Shown: piece after piece, positions 33,301 through 40,789 of the stretch
Position numbering within the stretch: the stretch's first letter is position 1
Layout: the number at the start of each line of letters is the position of its first letter
Assembly: GCA_036365455.1 (NCBI GenBank)
Contig: JAWQUS010000027.1
Location: 14,992,501 to 15,056,500, forward strand
Length of the DNA: 64,000 nucleotides
From: Macrosoma leucophasiata
Taxonomy: Eukaryota; Arthropoda; Insecta; Lepidoptera; Hedylidae
Reading direction: 5' to 3'
The notes under the pieces: model-generated
What the model was told of the DNA's origin: nothing
Databases searched by the model: none
Seen by the model: only the letters and a program-made list of their open reading frames with translations
Position numbers and translations under genes: made by a program

Positions 33301-33888
33301 GTGAAATGTATGCTTATTTGCCACTTTCGTGACATAATAAATGTTTCAAATGCAATCATAGATGTCGATATTTTAAATATCACGTGACCTTTATTTTAGA
33401 AACCATTTAAAGCATGAGCGTAAGTCACGCTATAGCTACTCGTACACCGATGGCCGGTGGTAGGTACTTACACCCTTTTCGTCATGTTTTTTGTTATCTA
33501 AAGGATAGGCTAAGCGTCGGGACTTGATGACCCCATCGCTATCTAGTGGAGGAGAATTCTTCTACTAGTGCAATCATTCAACCGAAAAATGGTGGCAAAT
33601 TAATGCAATAGAGCGATAGTAAACATAGTCCCGCGGTAAAACTACCGCTACAGCGATCGCCAAGTCTGCCAAGCGTAGCGATGCACTACACTGTTGTGGA
33701 CGTCTTTGGGGAAGGCTTTGTCCAGCAGTGGACGTATTTCGGCTGTAGTGAGAGAGAGGTTCGCTATATATTTTGAAAGTCACCAAGTTAGATAGTCGTA
33801 CCGTAATTATATAATCATAAACAAGTTAAAGGTCACTTACCCATAAGTCCATCGTACGCAAAGTCTTCTCCTCTGGTCAAATCAGGAG
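21054..33888 (-). CDS. alpha-carbonic anhydrase, secreted, GPI-anchored
   Basis: Six exons, all with GT-AG borders and matching phases: 33841-33888, 32581-32745, 28316-28454, 25497-25602, 22480-22707, 21054-21311, giving 314 residues after the missing signal peptide. The enzyme family hydrates CO2 to bicarbonate at a zinc ion. Visible landmarks: [24 protein letters not shown] (shuttle His64, human CA II numbering); QMHFHWG (zinc ligands His94, His96); GSE (Glu106); ELH (third ligand, His119); LTTPPC (Thr199). The Cys of RECAGK and of TPPC form the disulfide typical of extracellular members. The C-terminus is a basic spacer (GKKKKGHSG) and a hydrophobic tail ([14 protein letters not shown]), a GPI-anchor signal as in CA IV-like enzymes, so it should sit on the outer membrane face. 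No key residue is missing. The exon with Met and signal peptide was not found upstream and may lie outside the window. Confidence 0.93.
21358..21500 (-). mobile_element. LINE 3' end remnant
   Basis: On the minus strand CAACCCGCATTGGAGCAGCG, then CAGCAGTGGGACGTATTAAG match the 3' end of a widespread lepidopteran LINE by recall. It is in the last intron of the carbonic anhydrase gene. Confidence 0.6.
21889..22044 (-). mobile_element. family A retroposon, left half of a foldback pair
   Basis: Matches family A (CAACTCACATTGATGTTAAG, TGATGACTGCGGCCTATAGA). Together with 22178-22345 in the opposite orientation it forms an inverted pair about 130 bases apart. Confidence 0.7.
22178..22345 (+). mobile_element. 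family A retroposon, right half of a foldback pair
   Basis: The reverse complement contains CATGTGAACTACATACTTGT and AATGCAGATGCGTTATCA in family A order. It faces the 21889 copy. Confidence 0.7.
22433..22464. repeat. perfect 14-bp inverted repeat beside a splice donor
   Basis: Arms 22433-22446 (CGGTTGGACTGTGA) and 22451-22464 with loop AAAC. It begins 15 bases inside the intron after the donor of the carbonic anhydrase exon at 22480-22707. Confidence 0.9.
22480..22707 (-). CDS. carbonic anhydrase exon: Thr199 segment
   Basis: 228 nt, phase 0 at both ends. It encodes [19 protein letters not shown], then [20 protein letters not shown] and [12 protein letters not shown]. Thr199 and the second disulfide Cys are in the LTTPPC segment. 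The donor is GTATGTCAC, and 15 bases beyond it lies a 14-bp hairpin (22433-22464). Confidence 0.95.
22780..22985 (+). mobile_element. LINE 3' end remnant with GATGATTG tail
   Basis: GGACATCTTTCGGGAGGCTT, TTGTCCAGTAGTGGA, CGGCTTAAAATGATGATTG parallel the ends at 19885-20072 and 33580-33755. It is degenerate, without open frame. Confidence 0.55.
22995..23164 (-). mobile_element. SINE B copy
   Basis: The minus strand reads the 61279 family: tail-side CACGAAGGGGTGAATGCATG, body TAAGCCTATTGATATCACGG, and near the head a B-box-like AGATTGAACCCGGAACCTC on the + strand. Confidence 0.65.
23165..23849. mobile_element. TIR DNA element with TAA target duplication
   Basis: Terminal inverted repeats GGACTCCCGCCCAC (23165-23178) and GTGGGCGGGAGCCC (23836-23849) match at 13 of 14 positions and are flanked by TAA at 23162-23164 and 23850-23852. 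The interior repeats CCGATAATCGG and GTGACCGA-type motifs in both orientations near the ends. No open frame: a nonautonomous element. A three-base TAA duplication and GG-starting ends point to the PIF/Harbinger group (inference). Confidence 0.7.
23948..24462 (+). mobile_element. Helitron, interrupted by another Helitron
   Basis: It starts TCACTACATATTATAAAGTA after A (23947) and ends CTAG (24459-24462) before T, with GCGAAGCCGGGGCGGGTCGC just before the end. The insertion 24087-24359 splits it. Without the insertion it would be 242 bp. Confidence 0.75.
24087..24359 (-). mobile_element. short Helitron inserted in a Helitron
   Basis: On the minus strand it begins TC (24359-24358) after A and ends CTAG (24090-24087) before T, with GCAATACGAAGTTTGCCGGG near the end. 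Copies of the same subfamily are at 40543-40789 (-) and 60706-60976 (+). Confidence 0.85.
24463..25496. other. intron DNA of the carbonic anhydrase gene
   Basis: AT-rich, with lepidopteran-type TAGGTACCTA runs. No repeat family or gene recognised. Confidence 0.5.
25497..25602 (-). CDS. carbonic anhydrase exon: third zinc ligand
   Basis: 106 nt encoding [20 protein letters not shown] and then [13 protein letters not shown]. The His of ELHM is zinc ligand 119. The acceptor is CTATTTCCAG and the donor GTTATT, which is GT but weak. Confidence 0.92.
25714..26172 (-). pseudogene. retroelement remnant with BEL/Pao-like integrase motif
   Basis: One minus-strand frame stays open for 152 codons and contains [13 protein letters not shown]. 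The motif SDNGTNF is the second Asp region of BEL/Pao LTR retrotransposon integrases. The rest of the frame has no clear match, so most of it may be chance or heavily decayed. It sits in an intron of the carbonic anhydrase gene, on the same strand. Confidence 0.4.
26180..27360. other. intron DNA of the carbonic anhydrase gene
   Basis: AT-rich and without recognised repeats or exons. Confidence 0.5.
27369..27862. mobile_element. hAT-like MITE, apparently dimeric
   Basis: Perfect 29-bp terminal inverted repeats start with CATAGAGCAACACGGGCC (27369-27397 and 27834-27862). They are flanked by an 8-bp near-perfect duplication, ATCTAAAA (27361-27368) and ATCTAATA (27863-27870). A third copy of the terminus, GCCCGTGTTGCTCTATG, lies at 27602-27618. 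On each side of it the interior repeats (GTCAAAGTACAAGC, AGATGTTTAAATGTGTGCG, GTCAAGGTGTG). So two units of about 245-250 bp are joined head to tail. The 8-bp duplication and CA..TG ends suggest the hAT superfamily (inference). It has no open frame. Confidence 0.85.
27930..28250 (+). pseudogene. decayed jockey/CR1-like LINE 3' end
   Basis: The frame near 28080-28168 reads [20 protein letters not shown], matching YNMGFFKNGVKRVLQGWQRV in the element at 53836-56270. The following CATCAGATGACTCGTGTGCT matches its 3' UTR. Earlier codons are broken. Confidence 0.7.
28251..28281. repeat. perfect 13-bp inverted repeat, 5-nt loop
   Basis: Arms AAATACACCAATA (28251-28263) and its complement (28269-28281), 35 bases from the carbonic anhydrase exon at 28316. 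Loop AGCAC. Confidence 0.85.
28316..28454 (-). CDS. carbonic anhydrase exon: first two zinc ligands
   Basis: 139 nt encoding [20 protein letters not shown], then [14 protein letters not shown] and GSED. His94 and His96 bind zinc and Glu106 supports Thr199. The acceptor is TATTTTCCAG and the donor GTAAAC, leaving phase 2. Confidence 0.95.
28455..29060. other. intron DNA of the carbonic anhydrase gene
   Basis: Holds moderately GC-rich stretches between 28500 and 28860 (for example CCCACAGAGGTCTCTCTGTG, itself an inverted repeat) that look like degraded repeats. No family assigned. Confidence 0.4.
29061..29357 (+). mobile_element. short Helitron, 297 bp
   Basis: Starts TCTATACAAATAAATAAAAT after A (29060) and ends CTAG (29354-29357) before T. 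Near the end is GAACGAAGTCGCGGGCACAG. An internal ACTAGCTG near 29287 looks like an older Helitron end. The degraded relative is at 19010-19270. Confidence 0.8.
29476..29957 (+). repeat. interspersed repeat ending in CTACGGAACCC
   Basis: It begins AACCAAGTGCGTGTCTGGCC and ends GAAACTATAACGGTTCCTTG then CTACGGAACCC. This is a pattern common in lepidopteran genomes, by recall. A fragment of its end lies at 15958-16062. Confidence 0.5.
30069..30141. mobile_element. 73-bp miniature of the hAT-like MITE
   Basis: It is little more than two inverted ends: CATACACCAACATGGGCCAC on the left and GTGGCCCGTGTTGCTCTATG on the right, matching the termini of 27369-27862. A short GC-rich centre joins them. 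No clear target duplication remains. Confidence 0.7.
30447..30830 (-). mobile_element. retroposon S inside Helitron copy 1
   Basis: Matches 11488-11859 closely, including the A-rich tail (seen as TTTTTTTTTT near 30455 on the + strand) and the GTCAGTCAGTCA repeats. It was present before the Helitron copies separated, since copy 3 carries it too. Confidence 0.75.
31438..31868 (+). repeat. GGT/GGC triplet minisatellite in Helitron copy 1
   Basis: About 430 bases of imperfect GGTGGTGTTGGTGGC-type triplets. It opens long Gly/Val-rich frames on one strand and Thr/Asn/Pro-rich frames on the other, none of them real proteins. The blocks in the other copies have different lengths. Confidence 0.9.
32581..32745 (-). 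CDS. carbonic anhydrase exon: QSPI and His64 segment
   Basis: 165 nt after a TTTTGTTCCAG acceptor, ending at a GTAAATATCG donor. It encodes [20 protein letters not shown], then [12 protein letters not shown] and NNGHT. It contains the first disulfide Cys and the proton-shuttle His. It is GC-rich in third positions, unlike the intron. Confidence 0.93.
32834..32958 (+). mobile_element. family A retroposon, 3' part
   Basis: GGTCTCAGGGGTGGCATTTTG, TTTTTGTGTAGATGTCTATA and CATGCTTGTTTGCCACCTTG precede an A run (32946 on). It is the poly(A) end of family A in the + orientation, in an intron of the carbonic anhydrase gene. Confidence 0.65.
33002..33234 (-). mobile_element. RTE-like LINE, 5' truncated, 11-bp target duplication
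   Basis: Flanked by GCTTAATAGTA at 32991-33001 and 33235-33245. The minus strand encodes the last 69 codons of the ORF at 7758-8759 ([20 protein letters not shown] and on) with only about two base differences over some 200, and ends in a TACA-repeat tail. It lies in the carbonic anhydrase intron between the exons at 32581 and 33841. Confidence 0.9.
33580..33755 (+). mobile_element. LINE 3' end remnant
   Basis: GACGTCTTTGGGGAAGGCTT, TGTCCAGCAGTGGACGTATT and TCGGCTGTAGTGAG match the 3' end seen at 19885-20072. It is degraded. Confidence 0.6.
33841..33888 (-). CDS. carbonic anhydrase exon: mature N-terminus
   Basis: 48 nt between CTTTTTTTCAG and GTAAGTGACC on the minus strand. It encodes [16 protein letters not shown], entering in phase 1 and leaving in phase 1. 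The YDG matches the start of secreted carbonic anhydrases. It needs an upstream exon for Met and signal peptide. Confidence 0.8.
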
Positions 33889-34758
33889 CTGAAAAAAAGA
33901 ACGCATATTAATAGGTAGGTACTAATTTTCTATCGTTAATTATCATCAATTCACTAACGCTTAACTAATATTCTGGCATTCCTATAATGTCAAGAGATAT
34001 ATCTACCTTAAGTACCTACCTAAGAAATGTAAAAAATGCCTAAAATTAAATATTTAAATAGTCGTAAAATACGCAATCTCAAAAAATATATATTCTCCTG
34101 CTTTTTGTATTCGGTTTAAAATTACAAATAACTTTTATTATATACCGATTACCAGCGACTTTTAAATAGTAGCACACCACTGGCGCCTAAGGTCTTAGAC
34201 CCCAAAGAAAATAATTATCAAAAGAAATGTAGAGAGAGAGAATTATTATTACTAAATTAGATAGATTTTAGTACCAACGTTTTAATATCTTATTTACAAT
34301 TTCGTTAAATAAGTACCTATCTAAAAGCCTTGTTGTTTATTATTTGCATTGAAAACCGTAGGTAGATAGCATCGAAGCATTCAAAGCAACACTACGGCGG
34401 GCGTAAAAACTTTCTAGACGTGAGTTCGTTCGTACCTATATATATAATATTCAAGTAAATTCAATACGTAGAAGTAAATTATAAAATTGTTTTGTAGGAA
34501 TACCTAATGTAACCAGTGTTCACAGTTAAGTTATGCCGACTGAACTCTTTGTATTCCTGCTTTAATACCGGAAAATTGCCATTACACTATCAAATGATCC
34601 GCATGGGAGTGAATATTGTGCTATGAATAATGTACCTACCTATTCACATGGCTTGAGGTCGCGATCACAATACTATGAATGATCTAAATTGTGCTGACGC
34701 ATATTTCAATACTGTTATTATATGTACCTACCATTTTTATAGTATTTTTATATAATAA
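33889..34758. other. upstream of the known carbonic anhydrase exons
   Basis: AT-rich. I looked for a minus-strand exon with Met and a signal peptide ending in phase 1 and found none here. Confidence 0.4.
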
Positions 34759-35177
34759 CTAGCTGGCCCGGCGAACTTTGTATCGCTTTAAAGTAAAAAT
34801 AAAAAATACACTACAGTTTTAGCGAAAGTAACAAACAGCAATTGATTTTTGAAAATTTCCTGGCTTGTCCAGTTTCGGTAATACATCAATGACATTTATT
34901 AAAAATGGCATGTGTACGTCATAGTGGCGGGCATTGACAATTGAATTTATAAAATTATTGATTTTATTTCACGAATTATCAAAGAATACGAATTTTGCGT
35001 ATACATGTTGTCGACTCAGAATATTTAATTTTTTACGATCTTTAATTGTAAATAGGTTTCGATCGAGTCTACCGTAGATCTGTGGCAGAAAATATGGCAT
35101 GTACCTAATGTCTGTGCTTAGGTTCATAATGGCGGATGTGAAAAATTGAATATTAACGTTGTGCATTTTTAACCACT

Positions 35178-35488
35178 AATGCCACCAACACTACTTGAAC
35201 ACTACTACCACCATCACCACCATCGTTACCACCACCACCACTGTCACCGCTACCACTTCCACCATTACAAACGCCACTAACGCCATCAACGCCACCACCA
35301 ACACCAACATCACCAAACACCTACGCCACCAAAACCACCACAACCAATGCCTCCAAAACTACCAACAACACCAACGCCACTAATGCCTCCATCGCGACTA
35401 AAAACCACCACCATCTCCACCAACGCCATCAACACCGCCACCAGAGATACCAACACCACCAATGCCACCAACACCACTAACGTCATCA
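35178..35488 (+). repeat. ACC triplet block in Helitron copy 2
   Basis: About 310 bases of CACCAC, CACTAC and CACCAA triplets, shorter than in the other copies. Confidence 0.85.
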
Positions 35489-35495
35489 AATAAAA

Positions 35496-35538
35496 AAATA
35501 GACGTTTAAAATTCTGTAAAAATTTTAAACGTCTATTT
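35496..35538. repeat. perfect 18-bp inverted repeat, 7-nt loop
   Basis: Arms AAATAGACGTTTAAAATT (35496-35513) and the complement (35521-35538), loop CTGTAAA. It lies just after the triplet block inside Helitron copy 2. Confidence 0.9.
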
Positions 35539-36272
35539 GCTATGTACCGTATATGTTGCTGTAAATATTAATATCGAGCAAATATATACGAAAAAAAAAA
35601 CACGTTTATTGTATGCACCCCTTAACATTTTCATTTTCTTATTTTTAGTAACTAATTTTGTCTTTATAGCCGTAACAAAAATACATAATTTGTGAAAATG
35701 TTAGCTTTCTAGCTATCACTATTTATGAGATACAACCTGGTGTCACACTGACGGGCAGACGGACAGACAGACAGGCAGCGGTAGATTAGTAATCCGTGGG
35801 GTCCGTTTTTACCTTTTAGGTACTAAACCCCCTAAAAGATAGAACTAAGATACAGAATAGCTTAAAAATATTCGATACGATTCTTTAAATTGACAACTTT
35901 TTTATTTTTGAACCGATTCACATGAAACAAACACTAAATATTAAGTAAAACTTGCCACAGTATATTAGTGAACCGCAGATCGAATACGCTGTTTCTGAAA
36001 TTAGCATGCTCAAACACACAGACAAAGAGACATTTTTCCGGGATAAAAGTACCCAGTGTTGTGCGCCAAAGGTTAAAGTATAATCATACCAAGTTTCATT
36101 GTAATCGGACCGGTAGTTTTTATGTGATGCTTGAACAAACAGACAGACAGACAGACAGACAAAAATTTTTCGAATCACATATTTGGGTTCGGTATCGATC
36201 TAGTGACATCCCCTGGTATTTATTTTTTCAATATTCTTAATGTACAGAATTTTCACTTATACAGCTTTATTT

Positions 36273-36499
36273 TATGTAGGTTTATAGATTTCTTACAAAT
36301 ATCTAATTGTCATCCATACTTCATTACATAGCTGTCATTATACGTCAATTACATAGCTGTCATTTGCGTTTTGTTATTCCAAGTCTATGTAGGTTTATAG
36401 ATTTCTTACAAATATCTAATTGTCATCCATACTTCATTACATAGCTGTCATTATACGTCAATTACATAGCTGTCATTTGCGTTTTGTTATTCCAAGTCT
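36273..36499 (+). repeat. 113-bp tandem duplication inside Helitron copy 2
   Basis: Two apparently identical 113-bp units, 36273-36385 and 36386-36498, each containing TTATAGATTTCTTACAAATA and two ACATAGCTGTCATT motifs. The identity suggests a recent event. Confidence 0.9.
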
Positions 36500-36705
36500 G
36501 ATTCTTTTTTGTTGTTATACCACGTTTTATAGTGACTGACGTTTCATGTCAAGTCACACGGGAATGCTGTCGAACGGGATAAAAAGTATCCTATGTCCTT
36601 CTCCTGGCTCTAAACTACCTCCCTGCCAATTTTCAGCTAAATCGGTTCAGCCGTTCTTGAGTTATAAATAGTGTAACTAACACGACTTTCTTTTATATAT
36701 ATAGA

Positions 36706-39022
36706 TTTTTATGTGATAATTGTTAAAGACACATACACATAAGTAGGTACATATCATCGTAGTCCGCATAAACCGGACAAGAATGAAATCTTCCATCAGT
36801 CCCTAGAAGTGTCTACATTATCATCATACCTTTGTGTGATTAGGTATAATAATTAGATAATTAAATATTACATGCCTCCGATATGCAATTTTATGCTTTG
36901 TCTAAAAGTAAAGTTTCTCTTATATAATATTAAAATTTCTTGTATAATATACGAGTATACCAATATTTTTTATATGTCAGTCAAAAACTACCTATTTGTT
37001 AATATACCAAATACCGACAGCACAGCCCATCTACTAGGTGACTGTGACCGACAGGATCGGCCTAAGCCGGAAGGCTCCGGGTGACTCGGTAGCTCCTAAC
37101 ACACCTGGGGCCTAAGACTGGAAAGTGGACTCGGGACCTAAGACAGATGCTTTCGGTAAGCCCCCTGGGGGGTGGCGAGTAGGCTGAGGCCCGACTGGCA
37201 TGAGAAAGTAGGTATTAAACAAGCTCGAATATTCTATGAGGTAAATACTTTATACTTACATTAAGTCAGGTAATATGTCTGCAATGGTAGAGTTTAGCGT
37301 TTTGGTGTTCTGATTATCGTCTAGTCTACGATCCTTTATATTTACCACAAAGAAAAGGTAAGCAATCAAGGATGCACGTGCGGCATCGTTTAGAAATCTG
37401 ATAAGTTTGTAAGTTATTTTAAAAAAATGGCTTAATCGTCGCCGAATATAGATACCGATTTCGTAAATAAAATGTATCTAGCTGTAATAAATTAATTGTT
37501 ACAGACTAATAAAATTAGCCATAAGCGTGTCATCCCACGCAAAAATATAGAGTTCCGTAATCTGGGAGAATATTACAGCACGATGCCGATAATACTCCCC
37601 TTTCTTATAATATAAATAACATATCTTCTGTCAATTCTTCCAGTCTATAGAATTACACTTTTTGCGTGGGATGACTCGCACTGTGGGCTCACTGGCGATA
37701 TTCGTAGACCCGTATTATTAGACAGATCTCAGCCCTTGAGATGATCTTATGATCACATTTTTCCATACTAAAGGAGATCTTAATGCCGTGTTCTGAGACA
37801 GATCTGTCTGTCAATGGACCAATAGACAATCAGACTATAATTAATTGAAATATCATATAATATAAGTTCAACTTTTTAGTATGTTTTGTTTCAGAAAGTG
37901 GGGTTAGAGTTTCGTACTTTTGCAAACAAAAATTACATTCAAAGTTTGGTTTACACTACGGGTTTAAAATTAAAGTAAAATCCTATTCCGGTCTGTGATA
38001 ATCGCCCTGTCCAAGCTTTAGGAATGGTACGAACGAGCATTCGAACAACGACGCCAGGGAATTCAAAACTGGTCCTTCTTGATTTTATTTTCAATTTTAA
38101 ATTTAAATAGAGCACTGGTAGGTGTATATTGCATATAAATGTGCAGTGTATTTATACATACTCATACAAAAACCATTAAAGCCATCGAAATTCTAACAAA
38201 AACTCCGCAAAAAATATAGATATAAATTTATTATATTTTTGCAGTACTCTATATTTTTTGCGCTGCATACAAAAAAACTTAATGAGTTAGGTACTTGATA
38301 TTCTTGTTACAGACATCAATCGCAAATATATACGATTGCTTAATTTAAATATTTAGGACCGCAGTGCCTAATTAACTCGAGCTTCATTGAGAAATCGTTA
38401 TAATTCACACTGTCACCATATAAATGAGATATTACTAAATTGAACAAAAACAGGTAAAGCTCGCCTCCAAAAATTAAACAAAAGTCATATGACTATTTGC
38501 CTTGTTGAGCATTAATGGCTCTGTCGCCTTGTAACTTTAAATCAAGCTGTTAGTTATATTTTTTATGGACAATTCAGCGTTGACCCGGAGATGACACTGT
38601 AGTTATGATGTGACTACTCATTGAAATAAAATTCCCGCTACTCGTTTTCGTCGTCAAGATTTTATCAAAATTTGAGCGAATAGTTTGCAAAGAAAGTCTT
38701 TAAAACATAATAAAAATGTAATACTGTAGGTAAGTGGAATAAAGGCAGACAAAGGTAACGGCACAGATTTATAAAAGCAATGGTTATAAAATAATGCGTA
38801 TACCTACAAAAAGCTTTATGTGAATTATCGAAAGTCGAATTGTGATTTCATGCCACTAACCAATGGCAGATAAAAAAAATATATAGCGAATGAACTTGAA
38901 CTGAACACAAATAAATAAATAAATAATACATACATACACATGTAGAGATCCATACCAAATTACATCGAGTTTTTTTTTAATTCTTTTTTTTAATATGTAT
39001 AGACCAACGTTTGACCACCAAC
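36706..39022. other. AT-rich DNA with one GC-rich fragment
   Basis: No gene found. A GC-rich stretch at 37015-37200 (GACCGACAGGATCGGCCTAA, CCCCCTGGGGGGTGGCGAGT) looks like a fragment of an unassigned repeat. Confidence 0.4.
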
Positions 39023-39330
39023 TCAACTGATGGAAAGTGAAGATGTGGCCGAAGATGAAGCACGTTGGTCTAGAAAATACCGATTTACTCTAGATTTGAA
39101 GATGCCCAGGTTGTAGTTTTTTGGAAACAAAGAAGCCGGCAAAGTATTCCATAACTTAGCTGTACGTATAATAAATGTAGAGCCGAAACGCTTCGTTCTA
39201 ATTTGTGGTATGTACACTGTGTAAGGATGATATTTCGCCGTTCTCCTAGTTGTCCTATTGTAAAAGTAATAAAGATAAATAAAGAAAAATTAAGATAAAG
39301 ATATGAGTAATAAGATTGAAAGAGCATTCA
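39023..39330 (-). pseudogene. LINE 3' fragment (jockey/CR1-like)
   Basis: The minus frame encodes FIIRTAKLWNTLPASLFP and NYNLGIFKSRVNRYFLDQ, the conserved C-terminal end of jockey/CR1-type ORF2. Upstream, another frame reads RTTRRTAKYHPYTVYIP, so there is a frameshift near 39220. The minus strand continues to an A-rich run (38970-38990). Confidence 0.75.
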
Positions 39331-39369
39331 TATTTTACATCGATTAACAAAATTAAACAAAAGATAGAA

Positions 39370-39465
39370 TTCAATACATAACATGAACTCTCCTACCGGG
39401 AACGAACTCTGGGCATTAACATGTAGTAGCAGCGACCATTTCTTTTTGCCACGCCACTGAAGCAC
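39370..39465 (-). mobile_element. probable tRNA-type SINE fragment
   Basis: The minus strand has AGTGGCGTGGCAAAAAGAAA and GAGTTCGTTCCCGGTAG, resembling an A box region and a B box. It is degraded and the assignment is weak. Confidence 0.35.
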
Positions 39466-40542
39466 TTACAATCATATTTTATTTATTTATTATATCAGCT
39501 AATCACGGAAGTACGTATTTTACAAATTTGACTTGAGAGTAGGAAAAGATGCATCGAAATGTGTTTTTATTCACGGTCTAATTAAGACATGTAATAAAGA
39601 TCTGCGTATCCCTTTGAGTAATATAGGCGTGAAGTTACATTCTTATTTGTAGTTCAATTATAATTAGTTAAAAATAATAAGTAGTGATTTGATTGCATGA
39701 GTCATTAATTGATTCCATAAGAATAATAGAGTCGATCACCACAAGTGGCCTTACTTAAACATTTTTTTTCAATAATTTTGTTCATGGCTAATAAACAAAA
39801 CTTTACAAAACGTATCGAAGCCTACAAATTGATTGAGCCGTCCGTAGCAACCCACTGACGCGTGTCAAGTTCATTGATAAATATAATTACACTATTAAGA
39901 ATTGTTATTGACCTTCTATTGTTGCCAACGTCCACGTCACAAGTTGGCATATCAAATGTTTAATTGCCACTCACGTGCAGTGCATTTCTATAAATATTAA
40001 TAAATTATGTTTTTCGGGAAAGCATCCGACTTCCTGATTGTTCTGCTAACACATTATTTACTAAAATCATATAATTTCTATGACATCATATTAAATAATA
40101 CACACGCGCACCTACAATACAATACAATATCAGTCTCAATTCCAGTTTAAAACAGTTCTAAAAACTATTGAATAGCTAGGTTCAATAATATATTAGAATG
40201 GGATAAAAAAGAAAGAGAATTATCATCTCAGATAATTTAATAAAGCGCCCCGAGTACTTATAATTTGTTTGTTTACAGGTTTTTTGATTACCAAAACGTT
40301 ATTTATTTACTGCAATGGACGCGTTGGTCCATTTTAGCAAGTTGAGTATGTTCAAAATAAGCTAAAAACTTACTAAAAGTAGGTAGGTACTCTATCCTCC
40401 ACAAATTTTGTTAACGAATAAAATAAGAAACACTTTATGATCCTGGAATATTAGAGCATTATTTCTGTTGATCTGGTATTGATGCACATGTAGTTTATGC
40501 ATCTATGTTAAGAAGTAACACAACGTGTTATTTATGTAAGTA
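39466..40542. other. AT-rich DNA, nothing recognised
   Basis: No exon, RNA or repeat family recognised. Confidence 0.4.
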
Positions 40543-40789
40543 CTAGCTGACCCGGCAAACTTCGTATTGCCTCAGAATGAAATAATGTGTCAAAGGTTTG
40601 ATATATACGGACTACTTGTATGGGAAAAAGAAATTGTGGATTTTACTATTTCCCTTCAATTTCTTCATATTTTCTAACCTTTTAAACCTTCTTTTTATTT
40701 TCTTCCTAAAATTAGCCAAATCGGTCCAGCCGTTCTCGAGTTTTAGCGACTAACGAACAGCAATTGATTTTTATATATATAAATAGAGA
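40543..40789 (-). mobile_element. short Helitron
   Basis: Same subfamily as 24087-24359 and 60706-60976: 3' end CTAG (40546-40543) before T, GCAATACGAAGTTTGCCGGG, and a 5' side TATATATAAAAATCAATTGC. The 5' TC is at 40789 or two bases inside. Confidence 0.8.

Larger units (their letters stand above)
34759..36705 (-). mobile_element. large nonautonomous Helitron, copy 2
   Basis: On the minus strand it starts TCTATATATATAAAAGAAAG after A (36706) and ends CTAG (34762-34759) before T. The 3' half, including a triplet block (35178-35488 on the + strand as ACC-rich), matches copies 1 and 3. The 5' half is different and holds an AGAC repeat (36138-36160), a 113-bp tandem duplication and no retroposon S. 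It is either a related subfamily or a copy with exchanged 5' half. Confidence 0.75.
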
